Shown: positions 23,096-32,289 of the stretch, one piece after another
How positions within the stretch are numbered: the first letter of the stretch is position 1
Layout of the letters: each line of letters starts with the position of its first letter
Virus record (IMG/VR): IMGVR_UViG_3300009158_000034
Span: 107,005 to 171,004 of that record
Source: a virus
Direction: 5' to 3' (one strand)
Length of the DNA stretch: 64,000 bases
The notes under the pieces: generated by a model
The model's input: only the letters and a program-made list of their open reading frames with translations
Databases searched by the model: none
What the model was told of the DNA's origin: nothing
Made by a program: the position numbers and the translations under genes

Positions 23096-24778
23096 ATGAG
23101 ATTTACCGAATTTATATCTGAGAACGAAAAGCCAGGATTATGGGCAAACATCCATGCCAAACGTGACCGAATCAAACATGGATCCGGTGAGCGTATGCGT
23201 AAGCCCGGAAGCAAGGGTGCTCCAACAGCAGATGCATTGAGAAAGTCAGCAACTGATGAAGCAGCTAATCCAGCACAGCAAGCAGCTATCGCTATCAATA
23301 TGAAGAAGCATCATCAGAAGCCAAAAGGTGTGGCGGAAAGCGAGTTGGATAAATTTAAAAAGTATACCAGACCAGTTGTAAAGACTGAACCAAAGATCGA
23401 AAGAACAACTAATCCTGCAGGAAGAACAACTGACCATGTTGAATGGAAAGTTACAAGTCCGACGGGCGAGATTCACAGATATAAATCTAAAAAACAAGCA
23501 CAAGAGCATTTTGATTCTTTTGGTCAGCAAGGTGTGGCGGAAGGCGACATGTATGGCGATCAAGAAGTAAGTTGGGAAAAAGGTGGTCGTAGAGCCCCAA
23601 CTGGTGCATTTAAAAATCCTCATACCAGCGCATTAGGTCGAGCATTATATCGTGACCTCAGCAAGCAACCTAAATTAAGCCCGCAACAAGTCCAACGCAA
23701 CAAAGAGCGTTGGGCACAGCGTCAAGCGGAGCGTGAGCAAGGTGTGGCGGAAGGCTCTGAAACACCACAACAGCAACAAGTTCGTGCTGCAATTACTAAA
23801 GGCATGGAAAAATGGGATAGTAATAATAAGGCTACATATCAGAGTCAACCAACTAAAACTAATTATATGCCACCCAGCGGTTACGCTAGCGATTCATTGA
23901 CAGGAGTAGATTCCATTGATCCTGATGGTACCGTGGTCATATCTCTTGGAAATACTGGTGCCGAAGCCACAATTAAAAAATTAGCAACATTAGGTGGTAT
24001 GCCCGGCATTAAAACTAGACAACTGCAATCACCAACCGTTTCATCTAGAGGTGTGGCGGAAGGCAGAAAGCCATTTCGTGATTTAAAATCTTGGGCTGAC
24101 CACGCAAAATCACAAGGATTGAAAGTAAGCCCATCTGATCACATTGATTGGACACACGATGCTACTGATAAAGAAGGTAAGGTGCGTGGTAGATTTGTGA
24201 CTACTAGTGTCCCACAAAATAGTCGAGGATTCATCCACCAGCAAGGTGTGGCGGAGGGAGAGAGTACTATTCTTTCTCCTGGAACACAAGTTACAGTACC
24301 TCACAAGGGAAAAATGGTTTCAGGTAAAATCGTTAGATATGATTCAGGCAAAGGTATAGAGTCCCCAGCATATATTGTTGATATCAGCGAATACGAATCA
24401 CTCATCGTTCCAGTTTCTAGAGTGAAGCAAGACATGGATGAAGGCGAGAATTGGTCAAAGCACAATAACAAACGTGCAGGCGGGATGAGTAAAAAGAGTG
24501 TAGCCAGTTATCGCCGCAGTCATCCTGGAAGCAAGATTCAAACAGCAGTCACAACTAAGCCTAGTAAATTAAAGAAGGGCAGTAAGGCAGCAAAACGCCG
24601 TGCTAGCTTCTGTGCTAGAATGCGTGGCATGAAGAAACATCGTACTGGTGCGAAAACAGCACACGATCCAAACAGCAACATAAATAAAAGTTTGCGTAGA
24701 TGGCATTGCGAAAGTATTGAAGAACTACACGAATTAGTAATGCTTGCCGAACAATTTATTAGGAACAATAAGAAATGA
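23096..24778 (+). CDS. Modular internal-head-like protein punctuated by five GVAE motifs, 560 aa
   Basis: The N terminus MRFTEFISEN resembles the capsid-targeting peptide of T4 internal proteins, which ends in (I/L)-X-E. Five GVAE motifs at residues 78-81, 146-149, 216-219, 319-322 and 384-387 split it into modules of 65-103 residues with unrelated sequence. A sixth break is DMDE-G near 452. All five motifs use the same codons (GGT GTG GCG GAA/G). The last module (about 453-560) is basic and Cys-containing and recalls DUF6321. I infer a packaged precursor cut by the prohead protease after each Glu, yielding several small basic peptides; the cleavage is not demonstrated. First gene of a three-gene plus-strand operon. 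Confidence 0.75.
   Translation: MRFTEFISENEKPGLWANIHAKRDRIKHGSGERMRKPGSKGAPTADALRKSATDEAANPAQQAAIAINMKKHHQKPKGVAESELDKFKKYTRPVVKTEPKIERTTNPAGRTTDHVEWKVTSPTGEIHRYKSKKQAQEHFDSFGQQGVAEGDMYGDQEVSWEKGGRRAPTGAFKNPHTSALGRALYRDLSKQPKLSPQQVQRNKERWAQRQAEREQGVAEGSETPQQQQVRAAITKGMEKWDSNNKATYQSQPTKTNYMPPSGYASDSLTGVDSIDPDGTVVISLGNTGAEATIKKLATLGGMPGIKTRQLQSPTVSSRGVAEGRKPFRDLKSWADHAKSQGLKVSPSDHIDWTHDATDKEGKVRGRFVTTSVPQNSRGFIHQQGVAEGESTILSPGTQVTVPHKGKMVSGKIVRYDSGKGIESPAYIVDISEYESLIVPVSRVKQDMDEGENWSKHNNKRAGGMSKKSVASYRRSHPGSKIQTAVTTKPSKLKKGSKAAKRRASFCARMRGMKKHRTGAKTAHDPNSNINKSLRRWHCESIEELHELVMLAEQFIRNNKK
23327..24256 (+). repeat. Five interspersed 12-base repeats (GGTGTGGCGGAA)
   Basis: Copies at 23327-23338, 23531-23542, 23741-23752, 24050-24061 and 24245-24256 (last base G in the final copy). 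Several extend to CAAGGTGTGGCGGAAGGC. A sixth perfect copy lies on the minus strand at 52048-52059, and diverged ones at 50525-50536 and 50765-50776. All are in frame and encode GVAE or GVTE. Confidence 0.9.
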
Positions 24779-25353
24779 AAAAACTACTAACGATACTTGC
24801 ATTGACCTTCTTTGGTTCTGCATTTGCCGGAGAGATTACAGTATGTGATGGACAGTATGCATTATGTGCTGCTAGTACTTGCAAACCAACTAACAAAACA
24901 ATTACTGGTAATAACGGCGTAGCATACCCAGAAGTAGAATGCCGTTGCCCAATACTTAAAGGTCGTGCTATCGCTGATACATCAGCAGGTAACATGCAAG
25001 GTTCATGTGCTGCAACTGATGATAAACATGTTTGGAGTTTGTTTGCTCCTAAACTTTACTACCCACAAGAGGCTAGCAATTTTAGCAACAAACCAAAAGA
25101 TAAAAAAGTAACTATACAAAAGTGTGATGCTAGTTTGAATCTAGGTGCAAAGTCTAGCAATTGCTTTAGTTGGAATTGTACGATAGGTAGTGATGGTATT
25201 GCACTATGCTCATGCCCAACTGGTCAAGTACCGGCAAATACTGCATTTTTAACAGAAGCAGGTCAAGGTAACCCAGAAGCATGTTCACAATACCCAGTAA
25301 GTTTACCAATCAAAGCGCAAGATAAGGCTGAAGCTAAGGAAGCAAAAAAATGA
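24775..25353 (+). CDS. Secreted Cys-rich protein, 192 aa
   Basis: A clean Sec signal peptide (MKKLLTILALTFFGSAFA, cleavage before GEITV) precedes a mature protein with about a dozen cysteines, including CRCP and CSCPTG pairs. The C terminus is Lys/Glu/Ala-rich. The cysteines suggest a disulfide-bonded periplasmic domain. I recall similar proteins in proteobacteria, uncharacterised. Four-base overlaps link it to both plus-strand neighbours, so it would be made late with virion-type proteins. Confidence 0.75.
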   Translation: MKKLLTILALTFFGSAFAGEITVCDGQYALCAASTCKPTNKTITGNNGVAYPEVECRCPILKGRAIADTSAGNMQGSCAATDDKHVWSLFAPKLYYPQEASNFSNKPKDKKVTIQKCDASLNLGAKSSNCFSWNCTIGSDGIALCSCPTGQVPANTAFLTEAGQGNPEACSQYPVSLPIKAQDKAEAKEAKK

Positions 25354-27095
25354 ACTTTAAAGAATTACACGAAGGCGCAGAGCCAAATATGCCTGGTGCC
25401 CCTAGTGGCATCAAGATTATGACACCTCAGCAGTTCGTTGCTAGTGCAGGTGATTCAAAATCTGATGAAGAGGTATCAGAAGGCGGTAATGCATTCATGC
25501 CAGGCATACAAAATACGGCAGAATACAAAGCAGGTTTTGCAACAGGCAAGTTACCAGTTCCATATCCTGAAGGTACACAACAATATGCTAGCTATTACAA
25601 AGGAGTGATTGATAAGTCTACCCCTAATTTAAATAAAGGTACAGCAGGAAATTCGTTGACTGAATTTGCCCCTAGTGATGACGGTGATGATGGATTTAGT
25701 GAAGAAACACTAAAAGGTCTTGCAGCGCAATGGTGGAATGGTGATGAAGATCCTCGTGTAGAAAAATTATTGATGGCTGCAGGTTGGGAGATTGGTCAAG
25801 ATGATGGGTATGACAACGGTGGTGTGTTTGTGGTGCGAGCCGGTGATGACAGTGGTCATAGTTATCTCAGTTGGCCAGCAGAAGAACTAAATCCTAATTT
25901 ATCAGAAACACATTTAAATAGAATTCGTAGCTTATCTGGATTAGTTGAAGCAACTAAACTACCAGCACAAACTCGTGATTTGGATAGTCAAGAATTTCAA
26001 GACTATATGAAGCGTATCGTTGGTACACCTGATTTAGACAAAGAAGGTAATGTTAAAGTAGATAAAAAAGGTAACGAAAAGTATACTACTGGCAAGACCA
26101 AAGGTGACAAATACAAGATGCCTTACATCCATCGTAGTAGTGTAGTTACATACTTAAGCCCAGATGGTAAAACATATGATGAAGATGCAGTTAAACAAAC
26201 ATTAGCAATTCGTCCTAAATCATTATTAAAGCAAAATGAAAAGATGAAACATAGCAATGGTGAGTTTGAACAATTCTTCAATGTTGGATTTGCAGCATTA
26301 GTAGGAATTGCATTAGATGAACAAACTAATAAATTAATCATTGTTAATACTTGTCCAGGCGCTGGCTCTTGTAAAGTAGAGTGCTTTGCTATGAAAGGCG
26401 GCAAGATTCAATTCAAGGCTGCATGGCAAAGTGACGGAAGAATACTAACATATCTATTAAATGATCCTGATGGTTTCTTCAATCAACTAAGTAGTGAAAT
26501 ATCTGCTGAGGCACAAGCAGCAGCAAAGGGTGATAAGAAATTCCCTAATGGTTGGCAAACAACAGTTCGCTGGCATGATGCTGGTGACTTCTTTAGTCCA
26601 GAATATTTAGACATGGCATTGAAGATGGCTGCTAAACATCCTGATGTTAAGTTCTATGCTTATACTAAAATGGCTGGAGCAGCATTAGCGGATAAGCCAG
26701 ACAACTTCATTATCAATTGGAGTGAAGGTGCTAACACTGCACAAGAGAAACAAATCAAAGCACAAGATCCTAAGTTAGATAAAACAAAGAACAGTCGCAT
26801 CGTTCCAGAGAAACTATTCTATGACTTATTGGCTAAGGACGAGAAGGGCAATTTAGCAAAGACTCCAGATGGTGCATGGCAACCTGCAGGGCCGCAAGAA
26901 TTACAACAAATGAAACAGCGTATTGCAACAGAATACGGTATTAGTGCTAACTCTATTTTGAGTTATACTGAGTACATGGCTAAGAGAAATTCAATCCCAG
27001 CTGGAATGAAGTACAATGTTATTGTTGCACCAGGTGAAGGTGATGTTAGTGCTAACGACCCAGGCGTACTAAGTACCTTATTGCTAAGACATTAA
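25350..27095 (+). CDS. GP88-like Cys-motif protein fused to an internal-protein-like N terminus, 581 aa
   Basis: Residues 1-8 (MNFKELHE) fit the (I/L)-X-E targeting pattern, and VSE-G near 42-45 and LVE-A near 198-201 are further candidate cleavage sites. The C-terminal part (about 290-581) resembles the phage GP88/DUF7227-like family. It has a Cys cluster C335-X5-C341-X3-C345, then RWHDAGDFFS and VKFYAYTK. The family may bind an Fe-S cluster; its activity is unknown to me. A small soluble region around 120-185 (WWNGDEDPRVE) looks like a separate domain. Last gene of the plus-strand operon; its stop overlaps the convergent epimerase by four bases. Confidence 0.72.
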   Translation: MNFKELHEGAEPNMPGAPSGIKIMTPQQFVASAGDSKSDEEVSEGGNAFMPGIQNTAEYKAGFATGKLPVPYPEGTQQYASYYKGVIDKSTPNLNKGTAGNSLTEFAPSDDGDDGFSEETLKGLAAQWWNGDEDPRVEKLLMAAGWEIGQDDGYDNGGVFVVRAGDDSGHSYLSWPAEELNPNLSETHLNRIRSLSGLVEATKLPAQTRDLDSQEFQDYMKRIVGTPDLDKEGNVKVDKKGNEKYTTGKTKGDKYKMPYIHRSSVVTYLSPDGKTYDEDAVKQTLAIRPKSLLKQNEKMKHSNGEFEQFFNVGFAALVGIALDEQTNKLIIVNTCPGAGSCKVECFAMKGGKIQFKAAWQSDGRILTYLLNDPDGFFNQLSSEISAEAQAAAKGDKKFPNGWQTTVRWHDAGDFFSPEYLDMALKMAAKHPDVKFYAYTKMAGAALADKPDNFIINWSEGANTAQEKQIKAQDPKLDKTKNSRIVPEKLFYDLLAKDEKGNLAKTPDGAWQPAGPQELQQMKQRIATEYGISANSILSYTEYMAKRNSIPAGMKYNVIVAPGEGDVSANDPGVLSTLLLRH

Positions 27096-27916
27096 ACTTT
27101 AAGTATTTCTTCCAAAGAGTATAACTCTTTCATATAGGGTGACACATTATCTAATACAGATATTGTTAAGTCACCCTTTCTTCTTGGGCCGTGTTTTACA
27201 TCAAAGTCAGCATCATTGACCTTCTTGTATAGATCAACAATCTGTCTAACTGAACGACCTATACCGTGACCTAATGATTCTATTTGATTGCTTGGTTTCT
27301 CAATTGCAGTATGTAATGCATCACATATCTCATTAACATGCACATAGTCACGAATGCAAGTTCCATCAAATGTATTATAATCTGTACCAAAGATAGTAAA
27401 CTCACCCTTGTCTTTTGCCTGCATTAAATTGTGCATCAATCCATCTGGATTGGTTGGCGCAAATCCATCGCTACCAATTACATTGTAGAATCTAAAGATA
27501 GTATATGGTGTAGGTCTATGCTGTGTACAATATTCACGCACAACATCTTCTGCGGCACGTTTACTTATACCATATGCACTAGCACAACCTTCTGCTGCAC
27601 CAGTACTAGCAAATATAAAGTTCTTTGTTTTTATCTTGTTGATGACATTCATTGTGCCATTTAAGTTAGTGATGTAATATTGAATAGGAATTTGTTCACT
27701 TTCACCTACATTAACTAATGCAGCCAAATGAATTATTGCGTCAAATTCAATTGATAAGTCAATTAGTTTGCGTATATCATGTTGATAGAATTCACGCAAT
27801 CCGTCAGCTTGTGGAATATTGATATCTAGTCCATGCACTTCATACTTGTCAGCTAACATCTTAATTAGATGACTACCAATATATCCTGAACAACCTGTTA
27901 TTAATATTTTTTTCAT
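27092..27916 (-). CDS. UDP-glucose 4-epimerase-like SDR
   Basis: A 274-residue extended SDR, somewhat shorter than bacterial GalE (about 338). The glycine motif GCSGYIG is at 8-14, the active-site serine about S104 and Tyr-X3-Lys at Y115/K119. The GTCIRDYVHV and RRKGDLTISVLD segments are GalE-like and match nucleotide-sugar binding. It overlaps the glycosyltransferase upstream by four bases, so it probably makes the donor sugar for that enzyme. Confidence 0.9.
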   Translation of the reverse strand: MKKILITGCSGYIGSHLIKMLADKYEVHGLDINIPQADGLREFYQHDIRKLIDLSIEFDAIIHLAALVNVGESEQIPIQYYITNLNGTMNVINKIKTKNFIFASTGAAEGCASAYGISKRAAEDVVREYCTQHRPTPYTIFRFYNVIGSDGFAPTNPDGLMHNLMQAKDKGEFTIFGTDYNTFDGTCIRDYVHVNEICDALHTAIEKPSNQIESLGHGIGRSVRQIVDLYKKVNDADFDVKHGPRRKGDLTISVLDNVSPYMKELYSLEEILKV

Positions 27917-29283
27917 GTAAATGAAAACAGACTTTCGCCTGTCTCTTCCTCTGTTGGTTTGTATGTTGGGTCTTTACTTAGATAACTATTATCATCTGTG
28001 TATATATTAACAATAAATTTGTAACGGTTAGCCAACACACTTTCAAAATCTTCACGGGCTAAATGACTACGATTCAATTCTTTGATATAGTCACGGTAGC
28101 ATATTGTATCATAATTATTAATCTTTGCTGCATTTGTATTGCTGCGTTTTGCTACAAAATCATCTAAGAACTTTATCCAACCTTGTGCAGTATCATCATC
28201 TAGTTTTTTGATATAGTCTAATGCACCAGTATTGTAATAGTTGTCAACAATATATAACATACTAATTAGATTGCTAGCGTTTGCTAGTTTCTCTTTATAG
28301 AAATATTTTTCATCAAAGTTATCAGACCATTCTTGATTGTCTAATACAACGCATGGCATATGACCAAGACATTCACTAAACGCAAAAGGATAATTTTCAC
28401 CTAATGCTGGCATAAAGAATACTTTACAACTCTTAATGAAGTCTACCTTTTCTTGTCCTACAATAGCTACTTTAATTTCATAGTCTGTAATACCTGCTTC
28501 ACTAAATGCTTTCTCAAACTTCTTAGCACCAGTACTATTAGTCATTACTTTGCAAGGTAAACCTGTTTCTTTCATTACTTTAATATAAGCGGACGGGTTC
28601 TTGCGTTCTTCCCATCGTCCAATAAACAATACACCACTACGAGGTCCATTGTTAGGTTCAAGCAATTTTCTCTCACTTAATGGCATACGCAATAGTGATA
28701 CATTCTTTGCACCATACTTAGTCATCTCATCAACATTCTTTTGACTTTGTGTTCCTACAAAACTATGTGATAGTTCCATATGCTTGTTAAAGAAGTTATG
28801 ATATTCATCTAAGCATACATCACTAAAGTCTTGTTCATCACGGAACACCATGCTATATGAATGAGTATAGAATACAACTGGAATATACTTACCTATTCCC
28901 ATTGCATAAGCAGCACTCATTGCCTCTTGCGTGTTACACACTAGCATATCATAGATATTAGACTCAAAAGCAAGCATGAGACTTTTTCTAAAGTTAACCA
29001 TCTTTTCAAAATTGATACTATCACTAAATGCAAATGTACCTGTATGATCTGAATAGCGTATACCAGAATCTGTATATATGATATTTGCACCCAATGACTT
29101 AACCAATGTAGCTAAATCGTTTGTTGGTTCTTTATCTAATATGATATCAACTTTCCAGTTGATACGATCTCCTAGTTCAGTAAATCCCTTAGCAAATTGA
29201 CCTATACCACCATGTGTTATAAAGTGCTGATCACTAATTAAAAATCCAATACGTTTATTATATATCCGCATTCCATACCTCAT
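27913..29283 (-). CDS. GT4-type (GT-B) glycosyltransferase, 456 aa
   Basis: A GT-B fold enzyme. The central SGVLFIGRWEERKNPSAYIK starts the C-terminal Rossmann domain, and the late FFMPALGENYPFAFSE with its Glu is the nucleotide-sugar site of family 4. The N-terminal domain contains GGIGQFAKGF, an acceptor-side loop. It is coupled to the epimerase downstream. The acceptor could be modified DNA, a virion protein or a host glycan; nothing here decides. The start may be M1 or M5. Confidence 0.85.
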   Translation of the reverse strand: MRYGMRIYNKRIGFLISDQHFITHGGIGQFAKGFTELGDRINWKVDIILDKEPTNDLATLVKSLGANIIYTDSGIRYSDHTGTFAFSDSINFEKMVNFRKSLMLAFESNIYDMLVCNTQEAMSAAYAMGIGKYIPVVFYTHSYSMVFRDEQDFSDVCLDEYHNFFNKHMELSHSFVGTQSQKNVDEMTKYGAKNVSLLRMPLSERKLLEPNNGPRSGVLFIGRWEERKNPSAYIKVMKETGLPCKVMTNSTGAKKFEKAFSEAGITDYEIKVAIVGQEKVDFIKSCKVFFMPALGENYPFAFSECLGHMPCVVLDNQEWSDNFDEKYFYKEKLANASNLISMLYIVDNYYNTGALDYIKKLDDDTAQGWIKFLDDFVAKRSNTNAAKINNYDTICYRDYIKELNRSHLAREDFESVLANRYKFIVNIYTDDNSYLSKDPTYKPTEEETGESLFSFT

Positions 29284-29455
29284 CTACAGCCGGGACAGTA
29301 ATCCATTCAGTTAATTCTTTTCTAATTAGAAATGAACCTGTTCTTGGATTTGTTATGCTGTAATCTGTTATTTCACGTTCATAACGATATTGCAATATCT
29401 TCTCTGGACCTTCTTCCCAATTGGGTGTAACAAGCCAACGCATCTCAAATTTCAT
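29258..29455 (-). CDS. Hypothetical protein, 65 aa
   Basis: A small Trp- and Glu-containing protein (MKFEMRWLVTPNWEEGPEKI) with no motif I know. It overlaps the glycosyltransferase start by 26 bases and the next gene by four. Confidence 0.64.
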   Translation of the reverse strand: MKFEMRWLVTPNWEEGPEKILQYRYEREITDYSITNPRTGSFLIRKELTEWITVPAVDEVWNADI

Positions 29456-29697
29456 ATTAAATCCTTTAATCTTGCTATTAAATATTCATCTTTATCGTAC
29501 CAACGATGTTCATACAACCAATCTGTATCACCTGCTCTGTATCCTGCGGTAATACAATATGCATTCTCTAACCACATTGTACGCTTTGTTATATGGCATT
29601 GTCTAGGCAATAGGGTAAACTTTAATTTTCTACCCATAATACATTTTTTAAAATGATAATCACCGGCTGTTTGTGTAGTCCAATCACTTGAGGGCAT
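29452..29697 (-). CDS. Conserved phage hypothetical protein, 81 aa
   Basis: The segment GRKLKFTLLPRQCHITKRTM and the later YEHRWYDKDEYLIARL are conserved in short proteins of T4-like cyanophages as I recall. Function unknown. It shares one base with the microprotein upstream. Confidence 0.72.
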   Translation of the reverse strand: MPSSDWTTQTAGDYHFKKCIMGRKLKFTLLPRQCHITKRTMWLENAYCITAGYRAGDTDWLYEHRWYDKDEYLIARLKDLI

Positions 29698-29792
29698 TAT
29701 TCTCTATCCACTCTAGCATTTACATTAGCACGATGTGCCATATAGAATACCGCTACTATGTATCCAAGTAAGAATCCCCAGAAGAATGTCAT
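29697..29792 (-). CDS. Single-pass microprotein, 31 aa
   Basis: ATG at 29790-29792, adjacent to the stop of queE. The product has one hydrophobic helix (FFWGFLLGYIVAVFYMA) and a charged tail. TAATG overlap with the next gene. Confidence 0.6.
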   Translation of the reverse strand: MTFFWGFLLGYIVAVFYMAHRANVNARVDRE

Positions 29793-30635
29793 TTAAGTGC
29801 CCCATTCGTTTTTGAATAACGGCACTTGTAGTCTATCACTGTACCGCCATCCTTTTCGCATTGCCATTTCTGCAACCGCCCTATTATTAAGATTGTACAC
29901 CCGCTCAACGCCACCACAAGGCATAAGATAGACATGACCACGAAAACCCCTCTTACGATACGCATTTACTGCCTCCTCAGCTTCTTCCATATCCTCGTTA
30001 GTAGCTACTACAAATTTGAGATATGTATGCCCAACTTGGCTATATTCATAGATTATGTCTGGGCAGATAGCATCATCCCACTTCTCACCACTGATGCTGA
30101 GTTTAGGACTGACGCTGAATGTGATAGAACCCATGCTACGACTTGTACACCATTTATTCAAGAAGAATCGTAGATCCTGATGTAATGATTGTGTACCATT
30201 AGTCTCAAAAGTTAGTTCTTGTAAGCTACGCATCTTCTCGTTTGAAAGTAAATCAACAAAACTACGCTGCCAACCTAGTAGTGGCTCACCACCAGTGATG
30301 ACAAGATGCTCATCTAACCAACGCTTCTCTGGCAACATATCCATGATACTACTAACAATACTATCAGTTTCAAGCATTGGACTTAAGTCTTTGAATCTGG
30401 GATCCCAACTCGCATAGCTATCACATCCTGTACTGACAAGTGGTAACATTTTGTAATCAGTATACTTTGTCGGGTCGATATTATTTGCTTCCTCGCTTAG
30501 TTTACCTTTCGGCATACCAAAGCCTGCACATTTGAAGTTACATCCGAATGTTCGTAGAAATACTGAGGGGACACCCATGTATCTACCTTCACCTTGAATG
30601 CTATAGAATAGTTCTGCTATTTTTAATTTTGCCAT
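29793..30635 (-). CDS. queE: 7-carboxy-7-deazaguanine synthase QueE (radical SAM)
   Basis: Converts 6-carboxy-tetrahydropterin to 7-carboxy-7-deazaguanine using S-adenosylmethionine and a 4Fe-4S cluster. The opening FYSIQGEGRYMGVPSVFLR is diagnostic. The cluster cysteines are C32 and C36, then C71 after an insertion, an arrangement I recall from phage QueE. ITGGEPLL follows near 115. It feeds the DNA-modification pathway with QueD (31733), FolE (33017) and the DpdA-like enzyme (36436). Confidence 0.93.
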   Translation of the reverse strand: MAKLKIAELFYSIQGEGRYMGVPSVFLRTFGCNFKCAGFGMPKGKLSEEANNIDPTKYTDYKMLPLVSTGCDSYASWDPRFKDLSPMLETDSIVSSIMDMLPEKRWLDEHLVITGGEPLLGWQRSFVDLLSNEKMRSLQELTFETNGTQSLHQDLRFFLNKWCTSRSMGSITFSVSPKLSISGEKWDDAICPDIIYEYSQVGHTYLKFVVATNEDMEEAEEAVNAYRKRGFRGHVYLMPCGGVERVYNLNNRAVAEMAMRKGWRYSDRLQVPLFKNEWGT

Positions 30636-30638
30636 GTT

Positions 30639-31736
30639 TTATTGCCTGAATGAATTTATGTCACCTAAATATACTTTTTTGTTTTTAAAAATATCATCTT
30701 TTAATATTTCTTTTAGTAAAATTTTATCTTCTGCGTTTAAATTTAATCTATCGTACATAATGTTATCTAAATGTCCCCACTGCCGTATACTATTAAAATA
30801 TATACCTGTCAAGTTTTCATATGATAATTGCCAATTAATATAGTCTTTAATTTCTTTATAATTACCTTTTTGGACAGTAAAAGAAGTACTCCAGCCAATA
30901 AAATTTTTAAAACTGTTACTTATAATCATTTCATTAAGAAATTTTAAATTTTCATCTAATTTATCTTTAGATCCATTTATTCTTATCTTTGAATAAGTTT
31001 CATTTGAAAATGCATCGATACTTACTGTAATATGTGTGATATTATTCCATAATGGTTTTATTTGATTCCAGCGTGATTCTGTCATTAAAATACCGTTGGT
31101 CATTAGTTTTATTGTTAAATTTTCATTTAGATTTTTTGTTGACAATGTTTTTAAGTAATTCCAATAAGTAGGACTTGCAAAAGCATCTCCACTACCAGTA
31201 ATGTTTATACTAACCTTTTCACCTTGTTCTAATAAATAATCAACAAGTTTTTCAACTTTGTCATTGATATTATCTATTTGTTTATTTTCTCCCAATTTAT
31301 GAAGTATTAAATTATTACGACAACTAGGACATTGCAAATTACATGATAAATCATAACAAAAATGAATTATGATTGAATTAGAATTTTTATAAAAATCTAA
31401 TAATTGCAAAGGTACAATTGTATTACCAGGCATTACTTTATCATTTAACATTTGACTAATAAAAGGACAATAGTCATTGCAGTTTGTGAATTTACCCTCA
31501 CTCATATCTGATATCATAGCTAGTCGTTCTGAATTATTAATGATATCTTCTATTGAATCTGTAATAATATTGCCGCAAAATTTTGGTAACCAAGAAAAAC
31601 AACATATAGTAATATCACCATTGTGGTGAATTTCTAAATGTTTTGATATTTTATAACAGCCGAAATTTTTTAAATATTCCTGTGTTCTTGCATACTCATT
31701 TTCTGATTTCATTAAAAAATTCATGTTATGATTCAA
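30639..31736 (-). CDS. Radical SAM protein with extra Cys clusters, 365 aa
   Basis: A central CYDLSCNLQCPSC motif supplies the CX3CX2C radical SAM cluster. An N-terminal Cys-rich region (TICCFSW, then NCNDYC) resembles a SPASM/twitch auxiliary cluster placed before, rather than after, the barrel. ITGSGDAFASP is the GGE-like SAM segment. The gene is markedly more AT-rich than queE or queD on either side, suggesting recent transfer. Wedged in the deazaguanine operon, it could modify the deazaguanine base further or act on a peptide; neither is shown. Confidence 0.8.
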   Translation of the reverse strand: MNHNMNFLMKSENEYARTQEYLKNFGCYKISKHLEIHHNGDITICCFSWLPKFCGNIITDSIEDIINNSERLAMISDMSEGKFTNCNDYCPFISQMLNDKVMPGNTIVPLQLLDFYKNSNSIIIHFCYDLSCNLQCPSCRNNLILHKLGENKQIDNINDKVEKLVDYLLEQGEKVSINITGSGDAFASPTYWNYLKTLSTKNLNENLTIKLMTNGILMTESRWNQIKPLWNNITHITVSIDAFSNETYSKIRINGSKDKLDENLKFLNEMIISNSFKNFIGWSTSFTVQKGNYKEIKDYINWQLSYENLTGIYFNSIRQWGHLDNIMYDRLNLNAEDKILLKEILKDDIFKNKKVYLGDINSFRQ

Positions 31737-32215
31737 TCTTTAAATTCATTATCTTCTCTGTGTCCTTGACGACCTGCCATGTTTGAATCAGTCTCACGTA
31801 CTTCTACTTTACAGCACCAAACACGTTTGGCTTCTTCACTGCCGCAGTTGGGTAAGAAGATAGTGTTCACATATTCATATAAGAAATCACTGATACCTTC
31901 ACATCCTGTCTTTTCAACCTCTGTAATTTTTGCTAGTTTAAGTTTACCTAGATTCAATAGATGTTCACGCATCGGGTCATCTTGTGCGACTAGTAATGTA
32001 TGATCGAACCATTCTTCTAATTTTTCTTTGAGTGGTTTCAAGCCACCAAAGTCAGTCACCCAGTTTCGTGCATCTAATGTATCCGCTTCAAATTCAAAAT
32101 GAAACGACATTGCGTAACCATGAATCATGTTACAATGACTATCTGCACGCCATTGACGATAAGCTACTGGACCTATCTGTTTGTACGTTTTTGTACTGAA
32201 ATATTTTTTTGCCAT
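31733..32215 (-). CDS. queD: 6-carboxy-tetrahydropterin synthase QueD
   Basis: A PTPS-family T-fold enzyme of 160 residues converting dihydroneopterin triphosphate to 6-carboxy-tetrahydropterin. Recognisable parts are the SHCNMIHGYAMSFHFEFE core with catalytic Cys and two zinc histidines, VTDFGGLK, the FDHTLL motif and the VEVRET end with the catalytic Glu. The usual HGH is HGY here, as I recall in phage relatives. Own promoter at 32233-32261 and AGGAGA ribosome site. Confidence 0.92.
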   Translation of the reverse strand: MAKKYFSTKTYKQIGPVAYRQWRADSHCNMIHGYAMSFHFEFEADTLDARNWVTDFGGLKPLKEKLEEWFDHTLLVAQDDPMREHLLNLGKLKLAKITEVEKTGCEGISDFLYEYVNTIFLPNCGSEEAKRVWCCKVEVRETDSNMAGRQGHREDNEFKD

Positions 32216-32232
32216 GTTGTTCTCCTATGTTA

Positions 32233-32261
32233 ATTATAGCATAGGCAGCAGAATTTGTAAA
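32233..32261 (-). promoter_or_regulatory. Sigma70-like promoter for queD-queE
   Basis: Minus strand -35 TTTACA (32256-32261), 17-base spacer ending TGC, -10 TATAAT (32233-32238). Confidence 0.78.
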
Positions 32262-32289
32262 GCGGGATGATGACCGAAGACCGCTATCT

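Noticed and set aside
23327-24256. CRISPR-like array of 12-base repeats
   Set aside because: Repeats are short, unevenly spaced by 190-310 bases, in frame within one coding sequence and not palindromic.
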